This document shows, piece after piece, positions 1-17,276 of a DNA stretch of 64,000 bases. Numbering within the stretch: the first letter of the stretch is position 1; every line of letters begins with the position of its first letter. Location of the stretch: NCBI GenBank assembly GCA_005281725.1, contig SSBO01000012.1, positions 1-64,000 on the forward strand, given 5' to 3'. The DNA is from Wuchereria bancrofti. Lineage: Eukaryota > Nematoda > Chromadorea > Rhabditida > Onchocercidae. The notes below the pieces were generated by a model that was given only the letters and a program-made list of their open reading frames with translations, did no database searches and was not told the origin of the DNA. A program made the position numbers and the translations under genes.

Positions 1-350
1 CCATCCATGACTCATTAATCATCTCATTTATAATTCTTAGATTTATTCCCATCGAATTGCAATGCGTTTTTGTTATCCTTATTCAAATCTAAAGAGATTC
101 ACACATGTTAATCTTCCATTGTTATAATGCTTATACTGTAACTAGATATTTTCAGCTTTCTTTATGTAAATGAGCAGTTGTTTTATGTAAACCACTCCCA
201 TTTCAAGCATTTATAAACCTTGCGATATTAAGCCGTGATTACATAAGAATAAACGTTTTCTCCATGAGCAATTGGTGTCCGTAAAGCTTTCACAACAAAG
301 GTAGATAAATGTAATTATTGTCAAATGAGAGAGATTGAAATAAGCATACA
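1..350. other. AT-rich spacer before the satellite
   Basis: No open frame of note, RNA gene or clear repeat unit is visible. The sequence is mixed AT-rich and less A-skewed than the satellite that follows. Confidence 0.5.
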
Positions 351-3300
351 GTTAGCAAAGCAAGAAAAAAAGCATTCAAATAGTGATCGCAAAAAAATAT
401 AATTGAGCCACAAAAAAGTATGCACGGCCAATAAGTATAACAAGTACATGAAGACGGAAGTTAATTAAAAGGTAATCAAAAATTAATAAAGAAAAGTTGG
501 ATTAATAAAAAAGACCAAAAGTTAATATAAAGGAGGCAGTTATTAAAGGTAAAAAAACAATGCAGAAAATAAAGTAAAGAAAAAGAGTCAGATAAATATC
601 ATAAATTGTTTTTTTTTTTTAATATTTTCACTATTCTCAAAATAACTTCAAAAAATAGCGAAATATAATGAAAATAATAAAAAATATTAGAAAATTTCAA
701 AAATCAAAAAAAAATGGAAGGCAATAAGAAAAATAAAGAATAAAAAACAACGATTTAATAAAAATTGTAAAAAATAGCAAAAAATATTAGTAATTCATCT
801 AAAATATTAGAAATATTAAATATATTAGATATTAGAAGTATTAAATAATGATAAGAAACTGACAGAAATTTATTTAAAAACAAAAAAAGAGTTAAAAGTA
901 ATAAACAACATTAAGAGCTGTAAAAATAATGAAAAATAACTGATAATAAATAATAGAAAAAAGTAAAAAATAGCAAATGCTATTAAAAAACCATAAAAAT
1001 GATGAATATAAAAAAAACGAAGAATAAGAAGTTTAAGAATAATAAAGCTTCACAAATATGAAAGCGGGCTAATTTTTTATAAACGTAAAATTAACTAACA
1101 TCTAAAGACCGACAAACTTTTAAAATGCTCAACACCACTGCAAGAATCAAAAAATTCTATTTGCTGAAGCCAGGACCGATATCGCGGAAGATTCCATGAC
1201 TATTTACAGAGATCTCAGCTACATTTCTGGCCAAAACAACCTTAAATTTGAATATCTAAAAGAATGAGAACTCATAAACAGAGCTTCTTCAAATGAATGG
1301 AAATGTGATCAAAAAAAGCTTACCTCCGAGCGTTTGATAAAATTTATTACACATTGACAAGTAGTACAAGCAATAAAACAATTAATACAACAAAAATATA
1401 TGCAATATGCAAAAGTGAATTAAAGATAAATCAGAAATCACAGATTACGTCACGTGAGGAAAAAACGTGCAGTAAATAAAACTAAATGAAACAAAAGAGC
1501 AGCAGGAAGCAAAGCAAGAAAAAGCATGCAATGAGTTGGAAATACCGGAAAAAGTTACGCAACAAATACAAACAGTTAATAATTAAAAAAAAGAAACAAT
1601 ATTAACAAAAGAGTCGAAAACGATAAGTGATCCAAAATATTAACAATAACAAAAAAAAAAAAAAAAATTAATAAAAATAAAATATTAAAAATGAGATCAA
1701 CAAAAGAACAGGCATGCAGTTAGTGACAATAGAGATATGTATCAACAAATCAAGGGAAGCATGCAGTAACATAAAAAGATATGGAAACTACAGTTATTCT
1801 GAAATAGCAGATAGAATGCATGAAAAAAAAAACTATACATTTAATAAACTACAAAAAAGCATGCTGTTAATAAAATACAAAAAAAGCATGCGGTTAATAT
1901 AATACAAAAAAAAAAGATAGAAAAAATACAACTAATCCCCAATAGTAAGTGAAGGTAATAAAAAGAAAAGCATGAACTTAATAAAACACAAAAAAAGCAT
2001 GAAGTTAATATAATACAAAAAGAGGCATGCAGTTAGTAAAACACATGCACTTAATAAAATGCAAAAAAAAGTTAATAAAATACAATAAAAAAGATACAAA
2101 AAATACAACTAATCCCCAATAGTAAGTGAAGATAATAAGAAAAACATGCAGTCAATAAAATACAAAAAAAAGCATGCACTTAATAAAATGCAAAAAAAAA
2201 AATTAGACCTAATCATCAGTAGTAAGTGAAAATAATAAAAAAGAGGCATGCAGTTAATATAATACAAAAAAAAGATAGAAAAAATACAACTAATCCCCAA
2301 TAGCAAGTGAAAATAATGAAAAAAACATGCAGTTAATGAAATAAAAAAAAGCATGCAGTTAATAAAATACAAAAAAAAAAGTTAATAAAATACAATAAAA
2401 AAAGATACAAAAAATACAACTAATTCCCAATAGTAAGTGAAGATAATAAAAAAACGTGCAGTTAATAAAATACAAAAAAAAAGCATTCACTTAATAAAAT
2501 GCAAAAAAAAACTACAGCTAATCGCCAGTAGTAAGTGAAAATAATAAAAAAAACATGCAGTTAATGAAATAAAAAAAAGCATGCAGTTAATAAAATACAA
2601 AAAAAAGTTAATAAAATAAAATAAAAAAAGATAGAAAAAATACAACTAATCCCCAATAGTAAGTGAAGATAATAAGAAAAACATGCAGTCAATAAAATAC
2701 AAAAAAAAGCATGCACTTAATAAAATGCAAAAAAAAGATACAAAAAATACAACTAATCCCCAATAGTAAGTGGAAATAATAAAAAAACATGCAGTTAATA
2801 AAACATAAAAAAGGCATGCAGTTAATAAAATATAAAAAAAAAGCATGAAGTTAATAAAATAGAATAAGAAAATACAACTAATCCCCAATAGTAAGTGGAA
2901 ATAATAAAAAAAAAGCATGCACTTAATAAAACACAAAAAAAGCATGCACTTAATAAAATCCAAAAAAAAAACTACAGCCAATCACCAGTAGTAAGTGAAA
3001 ATAATAAAAAAGAGGCATGTAGTTAGAGAGGCATGCAGTTAATAAAACACAAAAAAAGCATGCAGTTAATAAAATAGAATAAGAAAATACAACTAATCCC
3101 CAATAGTAAGTGGAAATAATAAAAAAACATGCAGTTAATAAAATATAAAAAAAGCATGCACTTAATAAAATGCAAAAAAAAACTACAGCTAATCGCCAGT
3201 AGTAAGTGAAAATAATAAAAAAGAGGCATGCAGTTAGGGAGACATGCAGTTAATAAAAAAAGAGGCATGCAGTTAATATAATAGAAAAAAAAAGAAGAAA

Positions 3301-6300
3301 AAATACAACTAATTCCCAATAGTAAGTGAAGATAATAAAAAAACATGCAGTTAATAAAATACAAAAAAAAGCATGCACTTAATAAAATGCAAAAAAAACT
3401 AGAGCTAATCACCAGTAGTAAGTGAAAATAATAAAAAAGAGGCATGCAGTTAATAAAAAAAAGGCATGCAGTTAATATAATACAAAAAAAGCATGAAGAT
3501 TATAAAATACAATAAAAAAAGATACAAAAATTACAACTAATCCCAATAGTAAGTGGAAATAATAAAAAAACATGCAGTTAATAAAATATAAAAAAGCATG
3601 CACTTAATAAAATGCAAAAAAGGTACAAAAAATACAACTAATCCCCCATAGTAAATGAAAATAAAATAACATGCAGTTAATAAAACATAAAAAAGGCATG
3701 CAGTTAATAAAATACAAAAAAAAGCATGAAGTTAATAAAATAGAATAAGAAAATACAACTAATCCCCAATAGTAAGTGGAAATAATAAAAAAAAAAGCAT
3801 GCACTTAATAAAATACAAAAAAAGCATGCACTTAATAAAATACAAAAAAAAAACTGCAGCTAATCACCAGTAGTAAGTGAAAATAATATAAAAGAGGCAT
3901 GTAGTTAGAGAGGCATGCAGTTAATAAAAAAAAGAGGCATGCAGTTAATAAAATACAAAAAAAAGCATGAAGGTAATAAAATACAATAAAAAAAGACACA
4001 AAAAATACAACTAATCCCCAATAGTAAGTGGAAATAATAAAAAAACATACAGTTAATAAAATATAAAAAAAGCATGCACTTAATAAAATGCAAAAAAAGG
4101 TACAAAAAATACAACTAATCCCCAATAGTAAATGAAAATAAAAAAACATGCAGTTAATAAAACATAAAAAAGGCATGCAGTTAATAAAATACAAAAAAAA
4201 GCATGAAGTTAATAAAATAGAATAAGAAAATACAACTAATCCCCAATAGTAAGTGGAAATAATAAAAAAACATGCAGTTAATAAAATATAAAAAAAGCAT
4301 GCACTTAATAAAATGCAAAAAAAAACTACAGCTAATCGCCAGTAGTAAGTGAAAATAATAAAAAAGAGGCATGCAGTTAGGGAGACATGCAGTTAATAAA
4401 AAAAGAGGCATGCAGTTAATATAATAGAAAAAAAAAGAAGAAAAAATACAACTAATTCCCAATAGTAAGTGAAGATAATAAAAAAAACATGCAGTTAATA
4501 AAATACAAAAAAAGCATGCACTTAATAAAATGCAAAAAAACTAGAGCTAATCACCAGTAGTAAGTGAAAATAATAAAAAAGAGGCATGCAGTTAATAAAA
4601 AAAAGAGGCATGCAGTTAATAAAATACAAAAAAAGCATGAAGGTAATAAAATACAATAAAAAAAGACACAAAAAATACAACTAATCCCCAATAGTAAGTG
4701 GAAATAATAAAAAAAAGCATGCACTTAATAAAATATAAAAAAAGCATGCACTTAATAAAATGCAAAAAAAAAAACTACAGCTAATCGCCAGTAGTAAGTG
4801 AAAATAATAAAAAAGAGGCATGCAGTTAATATAATAGAAAAAAAAGATAGAAAAAATACAACTAATCCCCAATAGTAAGTGGAAATAGTAAAAAACGTGC
4901 AGTTAATAAAATACAAAAAAAAGTTAATAAAATACAATAAAAAAAGATACAAAAAATACAACTAATTCCCATTAGTAAGTGAAGATAATAAAAAACGTGC
5001 AGTTAATAAAATACAAAAAAAAGCATGCACTTAATAAAATGCAAAAAAAAACTACAGCTAATCGCCAGTAGTAAGTGAAAATAATAAAAAAGAGGCATGC
5101 AGTTAGGGAGACATGCAGTTAATAAAAAAAGAGGCATGCAGTTAATATAATAGAAAAAAAAGAAGAAAAAATACAACTAATTCCCAATAGTAAGTGAAGA
5201 TAATAAAAAAAACATGCAGTTAATAAAATACAAAAAAAAGCATGCACTTAATAAAACACAAAAAAAGCATGCAGTTAATATAATAGAAAAAAAAGAAGAA
5301 AAAATACAACTAATCCCCAATAGTAAGTGAAAATAATGAAAAAAAAAGCATGCACTTAATAAAATGCAAAAAAAAAACTACAGCCAATCACTAGTAGTAA
5401 GTGAAAATAATAAAAAAGAGGCATGTAGTTAGAGAGGCATGCAGTTAATAAAACACAAAAAAAGCATGCAGTTAATAAAATAGAATAAGAAAATACAAGT
5501 AATCCCCAATAGTAAGTGGAAATAATAAAAAAACATGCAGTTAATAAAATATAAAAAAAGCATGCACTTAATAAAATGCAAAAAAGCATGCACTTAATAA
5601 AATACAAAAAAAAAGTTAATAAAATACAATAAAAAAAGATACAAAAATTACAACTAATCCCCAATAGTAAGTGGAAATAATAAAAAATGCAGTTAATAAA
5701 ATACAATAAAAAAGCATGAAGTTAGTAAAATAGAATAAGAAAATACAACTAATCCTCAATAGTAAGTGAAAATAATAAAAAAAAGCATGCATTTAATAAA
5801 ATACAAAAAAAAGCATGCAAATAATACAATACAAAAAAAAAAAAACACGTAGTAAAACTACAAAAAGACATGCAAGCAATGAAACCACAAAAAAGCGTGC
5901 ACTAACAGCAAATATAACAAGTACAGAAAGAGCAAAAGTTAATAGCATGCAATTAGTAGAGATAAAAAAAAATGAATGCAGAATACAAAGTAAACAAAAA
6001 GAGTTAGATAAATGCCATTAATTGTAATTACCTAGGTTGGTAATTGTAATTAATACTCAATAAGAAAAAGAAGGCATGCAAGTAGTAAAGGTACAAAAAA
6101 CATGCAAGTAATGAATGCACAGAAAAACATGCAGAACAAATATAAGTACATGATGACCAAAGTTAAAAAGCATGCAGTTGGTAGAAATACAAGAATGTAT
6201 GCAGAAAACGAAAATGGCAAAAAAAAATTAGATAATTTCAATTGGTTATTTTGGTTATTGTAATTAATGTTCAGTAAGAAATCCACTAAAAAGCATGCAA

Positions 6301-6560
6301 TTAGTAAAACCCCCAAAAAGCATGCAACTAGTAGAACTACAGAAAGATATGTATGTAACGAAGCCACAAAAAACATGCACAACCAGTATGTATAAAAAGT
6401 ACATGAAGACTCGGCAGTTAGTGGAAACAGAAAAGTGCATGCGGAAACAGAATTAACAAAAAAGGGTTTGTAATTTGATAAATCACCAATGAGACATTCA
6501 AAAAAATCATACAGTTTTTGGAACTACAAAAAAAAAAATTGGATTAAAAAAATTGGAGAC
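350..6560. repeat. Complex satellite array, higher-order tandem repeat
   Basis: The core (about 1900-5800) is built from three short modules in changing order. One carries a gcatgcagttaataaaat motif every 25-35 bp. One carries aactaatccccaatagtaag. One carries ctaatcgccagtagtaagtg. Long higher-order copies are nearly identical: about 3081-3450 matches 4224-4600 (offset near 1143 bp), and about 3621-3780 matches 4098-4260. The edges (about 350-605 and 5815-6475) hold a diverged longer monomer of roughly 210-250 bp, recognisable by taacaagtacatgaagac-like segments at 440, 6145 and 6395. The strand is A-rich, so the opposite strand gives long stop-poor frames; these are composition artefacts, not genes. 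No transposase or reverse transcriptase signature is seen. Confidence 0.9.
6017..6054. repeat. Imperfect inverted repeat at a satellite monomer junction
   Basis: Arms 6017-6032 (attaattgtaattacc) and 6039-6054 (ggtaattgtaattaat) pair except for two central positions, around a 6-nt loop. A related ggttattgtaattaatg segment recurs near 6252, about 213 bp later, so this marks the junction of long monomers. Confidence 0.6.
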
Positions 6561-8156
6561 ACACATGCATTGGGATAAAAACCAAAAATCAAAAATTCTG
6601 AAGAAAATTGACAGATCAAAAAAAAATCGAACTAATAACAAGTTTTAAAAAAATCTAAATGTTTCGAAAATTTGATAAATTTAAAAAAATCAAATGTTCA
6701 GGAAAACCAAAAATTCCAAAAGTTTCAAAAATTTTTAAAAATCTATGAACTCTATTAATTTAAAAATATACCCCAAAAATTAGGAAGTAAATTTAAGGAT
6801 TCAAAGATTTGCACTAGATTTCAGAAAGATCTATGAAAAGCTTTCGGAATTTGAACGAAATTTTTTTTTTCAAAATCCTAAGCTGAATATTTATTCAGCA
6901 TTAGTCTCTAAGTTATTCGCTTATTTTACATCTAACCCCAGTTTTTCCCATTCACTAATCAATAAGCTTAAAATAATCACAAAACCAGGTATCAACTCTT
7001 GATTCAGTTCAAGAACGAAGAAAAAAATAACGATAAAACATTATTAAATTAATCGACTACATCATCATTTCTTAACTTAGTAATTCATTAGGTTTAAATT
7101 AAAAGGCAATCATAAATGCATGCAGAAAATGTTCAAAACTAAATGAATGCTGTTCATTCATTTAGTTTTGAACTAAATGAATTCAATAAGTTAAAACAAA
7201 TTGCTACCTAATTATTGAATACCCAGTAACACATAGAATAACATTAACAAATACAACTTAATAATACCAAAGAACTCATCAAAAAATTAAATAATATAAT
7301 ATAAAATATAATGCAAGTTGATACCTGATATGAATGGAAAGTCTAACGAGAAATATTTAACATAAGAAGCGATTATTCAGCATTAAAATACCGGTGAAAA
7401 AATATTAGAAATAACTGATAAAGTAAATTGAACTTTAAACAATTAACAATAAACAATGGTTATCGAGGAACTTGAAACAACTAGTAATAACTATCTGATC
7501 ATTAAAACACAAAATTATTAACAAATCAGTTAAGTGAAAAAAAAATAGACTAAACCGGTAAACTTTAGGCAAAAGTTACCGAAAAACGGTAAGAAGAAAT
7601 GTAAGAAAGAGATTAAGAAAAATGTAAGAAAAAATGTAAAATGCAAAAAAAAAAAAACAGAGAAAATAAACAAAAGACTAAAAAGCAACTGTACTCAAAG
7701 TTAACAAATTATAATCGAATTTTATGGCTGTCAAAAAATTCCTTTCTAAAGTTTTTCGGCTTTATCAATAAAAGCTACAGATAGTGAATGATATATGCGA
7801 AATATAAAATAGCTGTAAAATGTCTAAATTTCTCCATTTCCCTATCCACTAGATTTGAATACAGTTGTTTTTATATTTGAAAATATTTCAAAAAAAATTT
7901 CTTTTTTTCAACTTTTTTTTACTTTTTCTTTTTTTAGTTTTTTTTGAATTTTTGATTTTTTTTTGTTTTTTTTTATTTTTTATTCTTTTTTATTTTTTTA
8001 TTTTTTCTTTTTTTTTTAATTTTTCAATTTTTCGTTTTTTTGTTTTTTTTTTATTTTTGTATTTTTTATTTTTTCTTTTTTGAATTTTTTCATTTTTTTT
8101 TTGTTTTTTTTAGCATTTTAATTTTTTTTTTTTAATTTTTATTTTTTAATTTTGAA
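6560..8156. other. AT-rich spacer with a poly-T block
   Basis: There is no supportable gene. It holds a perfect hairpin at 7132-7172 (listed separately) and an almost pure T/poly-pyrimidine block at about 7865-8150, directly after the last exon of the minus-strand zinc-finger gene. A phenylalanine-rich open frame in that block is compositional. Confidence 0.6.
7132..7172. repeat. Perfect 18-bp inverted repeat (hairpin)
   Basis: The left arm 7132-7149 (ttcaaaactaaatgaatg) is perfectly complementary to the right arm 7155-7172, with a 5-nt loop (ctgtt). This is the strongest palindrome I saw in the window. It could fold as a short RNA hairpin if transcribed, or be a remnant of an inverted-repeat element. 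No flanking target-site duplication was found. Confidence 0.85.
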
Positions 8157-9853
8157 TCATGCTAACCCGCTTGGACGTCGTTTGCTGGCAATGGGTGGAG
8201 GATTGGAACAGGCAGCGGCGGCTTGCCACATTACGAGGAGTGCCAGATGATGTTAATAGTCTGAAAGAAAAATTTACCGATTAAGAAAGCTATGAGATCA
8301 ACTTTATGCATGTGTTAATGAACTTATGAATTATTTTCTATAATTATCCAACTTTTCTTCTTTTGTTTCCAATTTTCATTTCATAAATTTGTCATGTATT
8401 TCTTACCTGGAATGAAGAGGCAATGGCCATCCTCTTCTCTCCCCACAAGATCTAATCTGCGGCGTTTTGCCTGCCTTTCATTGATTACGGCTGCACATGC
8501 CCTCGGACACCAATCGAGGGCATGGATTTCTATTGCTGCAATTTTTTGTGCAGCCGTAAACACAGGTGGCAACAGGAGGTAATGCCCACAGCGGGCACAG
8601 AAACCTGGAATATACGTTTGATTTATATAACATAATAAACAGTTTGGCATTTTTGAAATCGAATCAAATATATAAATAAGCGTTACAAAGTACTTACCAT
8701 CCTGTTTGTGTGTTCTCGACGCATGGATACGCCACCCTTTCAGTGTTCCAAACTGCCTGTTGCAGATACCACACACTGAAAATAGAAATTAATAGCAAAT
8801 ATTGTTGAATAAATTGCTTGTTAAAGCATAGATACGAAAATATTGCCACCGTTTAGTGTATTATAAAAAGAAATGTTTATGATTTCATTCACAAAAATGT
8901 TTCTATCAGTACAAATCACATTGCTATTAATTTCTCTAGGAGCGTAAGCCTTACGTAAACGTAAACCTAAGCATGACCGTAAGCGTATGATACATTACTT
9001 CACCTTATTACAGACATATAACCAAAGTTATTAAAGTTATAAATTACCGATGTTGTTGTTTCCTTCTGCCTCAATCACCGTGTACGGTTCTGCCTGCGGC
9101 ACCTGTAACTCTCTTCTGAATCGCTCCGGAAGATTTCCTAAATCCGCAGGACGGAATGCTTCCGGAGTTGCCGCAGCCAACATCGTCTGCGTAGCAAGAA
9201 CCGGAATTGTTATCGTCCTAGATCTTCTGAAATAAGCTTAAATTTGGTATAAGTTATTTAAACATTTTATGCATATTCCAATCAATGCCTTGCTATGCAT
9301 TTGCTAAAGTAGGTTAAAACTCACAGGACGAGTTCACGGACCGTTTCTTCCGGTTCTCTAATGCTACTCGCCTCCACTGCTGCCACCGGTACCTCAGATT
9401 CGTCTTCTTCATCGTCTGGCAACGGGGCCCACTCCGCTCCTGATGGCCACTTCTCGGCCTCATCATCGCTTTCAGGCAGAGGGGCCCACTCTGCCTCTTC
9501 CACATTAAATTCCGGTTCCTGAGGTACCGGTCCCTCTTCCATTTCATTTTGGGCATTTTGCCCTTCAAGCTCTTCCAGCCTTTTTTCCGCCTTCTCCAAG
9601 CGGGTTAGGAGCGAACTTTCATGCTGAAAAAGCTACGCTTTATAATGTGCTATTTTAAATGTGCTCGGGCACTCTCTAATAACCCTTGCTTCTCATCGCA
9701 ATAAAAAAAAAAAAAGCGGAAAAAAGTAATTACCTGCTCCTTTTCGTTCATGTACTCCTGTAATGCACGCAGCATTACAGGTTCTCTTCTCAAATAATCC
9801 AGAACATCGGAAATGCCCGGATGTTCTGGATTTTGCCCGTTAAGCACATCCAT
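8157..9853 (-). CDS. C2H2-type zinc-finger protein with acidic Trp-containing repeats, function unknown
   Basis: I read the exons as 9734-9853, 9325-9623, 9048-9226, 8698-8775 and 8407-8604, plus a tentative last exon 8157-8221; phases agree throughout. If exon 5 is not spliced, the frame stops at 8381 (about 299 residues; about 312 with the last exon). The N-terminus is helical. Residues 41-65 look coiled-coil (heptad LLTRLEKAEKRLEELEG). An acidic tract carries two EWAPLP(E/D) repeats. One C2H2 finger follows (CGIC, 12 residues, H-x4-H), then a second Cys/His cluster (CARCGH...WCPRAC) and a basic KRRRLDL stretch. ATG 9853 lies 1 nt after a TTTGTAG acceptor. The gene is clearly GC-richer than its neighbours and borders the satellite. 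I recognise no family; a nuclear nucleic-acid-binding role is inference. A domesticated mobile-element protein is possible. Confidence 0.65.
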
Positions 9854-12800
9854 CCTACAAAGTTAGCAAATTTACCAATTATTCACCAAGCACAAAAACA
9901 CATGATAAAACTATTATTTACGAATGGTAAAATAGCGACTAATTCTACAACCTACTTCTTAAAATTGGTTATAATACGGCTTACTACATGTGCCAAGCAT
10001 CAAACATCTCACATTTTCTTCCCCCAATCTCATTTACACTCTAAACCAAAGTTTAATTCAACAAACCAATTAAAAAGCAAAAAAAAAAAGAAAAAAAAAA
10101 TGACGAAAATTAACATCCAGAAGAAAGTGATATTCTAAAAGAAGCGTCCTGCGCTTAGGAAGATATGCAAATGTCTTACTTACTTTATATAAGAGATGGC
10201 TCATCCTATTGTTCTCTGTTTTCTGTTCTTAAAGAAAATATTTGCCCTTCTATGATCTCTAATATATCTTAATTTGTTTTTATATTATGTCAAGTCACTT
10301 CTTCTGTGTATAAAAAACGATTTCTTTTCCCAATCTTATCTTTTAATCAGTACAAATAGATATCTGTTGAATTTTTTAAATTTAATGAATAGCGATCAAC
10401 CAAATAAACATTACTTATAATTTAGCACTTGAATGTGTGTGTGTCATTTTTGGATAATTGAGATTTTCTTACCAATTTTTCTTTCCGCATTTTAAACTCC
10501 ATTCATGTAGTTCATTGTTGCCATTATGGAAGCGATCAGAAAGTCCAATACCAATAATAGAATTATAGGATTGGTAGTAATTTTGATGATTTAAATGACT
10601 TTTAAATTAAAACTTTACAATAACATAACATACGCGCACATTTCTTGATATTTACGTATGTTATAACAAAGACGATGTATTTACTAAATAATGCTTAATA
10701 CAAAGACGATTAATTAAAATTGACTTTGTACAAAAATTTTTGGAAGTAGAATTTTTTTTTTAAAAAAAGATTTTTTGACAACAAAATCTCTTACTAATTT
10801 AATGTAAAACTTTAAGTCTTTAATCTTTAAGCCTTTAAGTCTTCGGAGTTTAATTTTTTTAACTTTAAAATTTCATATTTTTGTTCATAGTAATTATAAT
10901 AAATGAATTAAAATGATTCCAAAGTTATCGCAAAATATTACGATCAAACAATTTATTTATTATATCATTTTATTTTCAACCAACCATGAATTTTTTTTTC
11001 GACTATAAATTTTGACTATAATTTTTTTTCCAAAAAGGTGACAAAATTAACTACGTGAAAAACAAATAAAAGAGAGAGAAAAAAAAAGTCTCAGAATGTT
11101 ACTAAATAGTATAACAGAAGAAAGTAGGACTTTATAACTATTTTACTGAACAATGCTCAATAAAAACACAACTAATTAAAATTAAGTTCATAGAAAAAAT
11201 TTCAGGAAGGAAAAATAAAACTGTTTCACAACAAAATTCCATATTAATTTTAAGAGAGAATCACAAAATAATGTTTTCATCGGTTGATTAGTTTATGTTG
11301 GACAGTTAGTTATCCATCATTAATTTTTGTTTGCTTTTTTTCCAGATTTTTTTTAACAAATAACCTAACATTACTATATTTGCAGAAAAAAAAACTTTTC
11401 TCTGACAATTACAAACTGTTATTCATTTCACATTTATCTTTGAAACTATTTTTCTATACCAATAACTAATTTTCCCATACAAAATATAGAAGAAACTTTG
11501 CTTTGCATCTTTCATCTTATCTTTTTGTTCCAATTTCCTCAATTCATTTCTGCTACTTTATTAAACTAATTGTTGAAACTGTTATCACTTTTTGACAGTT
11601 AAATATTTAATTTAAAAAGTACAACTTGATGATCTTTCCCTTCAGTTCTTTTATTCTATGCAGCAATGTGCATTTCTGGAACAAATGCAAATTGCAATTA
11701 TTAGATCCTAAGTAAAACATTTTATAAGGGATTCCTAACATCCAAAACATATGCCAACTTTGCTTTGCAAACATTCAAAATTGTTGAATTCCCCTTCTTC
11801 CTTTTTTTTTACATTGCAAGAGATAATATGAGCTTAGGCATATATTTCTAACGCATGATCTTTCAAAATTCATTGCAGTTTTTGAAAAAAAAAAAAATTG
11901 TTTTGCAGTATTACCATATGAGTAGCAAAAAAGAAAGTTCGAAATGATAAGCGTGATCTCTTTCTAAAAATATTTTATGCAATCCAAAAATTTTATTGGA
12001 AATTCTACTGCAATAAATCAAGCATACAAGAATTAAAAACGACCATAAGAAGGGAAAAGTGAAAATCTGTCAAAAAACAAAAAATTCCAATAGAATCTTT
12101 AGTATTACTAAAATAATTTTTTTTTGCATAACAAATTTTTGTCTACATGTGAACCGTCTTGAATTGCTTTCACTGGTAAAACAAAATCATTTACATATTT
12201 GAAGTAAGCAACATGTCTGAGTTAATACTCGAATCTTTGCTAAAACCTGGGTAAAAATTGCAACTTGGTAGTGAATTAGATTCAATTTAGAAATCAGAAA
12301 GAGTAAATAAGCGATAGCAGAAGAATCGTTGTGTAAATAGAAAAGAATGAGGAAACTGATCTATATATAAGACTGAAAAACAGTATCAGAAATTTGGTCG
12401 GATCCTGATGTGAAAATGACCTATTATGAAGTCTTTACAAATTTCAGCAGCAATTTCAACCTGAAGATTACGTAAAACTTTGACGAAAAATCATAGTAAA
12501 ATAAGAATAACCGGTAAATTATACATCAGAAAGAGTAATATAACAAGAAAAAGTATCACAATAGGCATTACAGCATTGAGAATAGACGAACATCAATGCT
12601 TTAGAAAACTATAAATACATACAAATTATAAATTATATACCATTTTTACACTTGCGAATAAAGCAATACTATACAATTAGTTTCACCTCAAAAGAATCAG
12701 GACCGAACGATTAGCTCTATCCCAAATCTTAAAGAAATTAGATACAAAAGAAACCAAATGAAAATACTGAAAAAAACTTTTAGTACCAGATCTGATTAGA

Positions 12801-13325
12801 CTATAACAAAATCATTAATTGTGGACGTATTGTTGATTTTATCAACAAAAAAATAATATGAGAATAAAATAACATACAATCTTATTTTTCATTTCACAGC
12901 AAAGCAAAGCGAATCAAAACCAGCAAAAATGTGACAATAATGAATAGAAGATAAAAATCCTGATGACATAACTTGAAAAAAAGAAAGAGAAAAAGCAGAA
13001 ACAGTGTAGTTTTGATCAAGAATTTTTATTACAGAGACAAATATAGCAATTGAAATTGTCAACTCTTTCAAACTAACTAAAATAATATAAACAGAGCAAG
13101 ACATTAAACAATATTTGTCAGGTGCATAATTTCGAACAGATTTATTTATTATTTGAAAAAATTTACTATTTGGAAATTATAAAGACCGCCGTATAGTTTT
13201 TTTTTTCTCTGAAAATTTCAATTTCAAATTTAAATTCAAAAAACAAAAAGATTATGCAACCTTTTTAGTGCGAAGCGCTCCATTCTCTTACTTACATAAA
13301 AAATCTGAAACGCAAAAAGTATTAA
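9854..13325. other. Intergenic, no gene seen
   Basis: AT-rich sequence between the head of the zinc-finger gene and the tail of the SMAD gene. Short open frames here (for example at 9821-10138 and 11284-11469) are lysine- or phenylalanine-rich and lack splice context. No RNA gene was recognised. Confidence 0.5.

Positions 13326-17276
<3,951 letters not shown>

Noticed and set aside
2109..5706. Many overlapping minus-strand open frames of 60-140 codons with repeated FHLLLGISCIF-like peptides
   Set aside because: They are the translation of the A-rich satellite modules, which lack stops on that strand. They appear in several frames and have no start or splice context.
1900..5800. CRISPR-like array (short repeats with spacers)
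   Set aside because: Repeat and spacer lengths are irregular, the spacers are themselves repeats, and the host is a eukaryote with introns.
7865..8083. Open frame of 72 codons, almost all Phe/Leu/Ile
   Set aside because: Direct product of a poly-T tract; no gene features.
8940..8990. Telomere-like taagcc/cctaagc motifs
   Set aside because: Only isolated, non-tandem matches to the nematode TTAGGC repeat.
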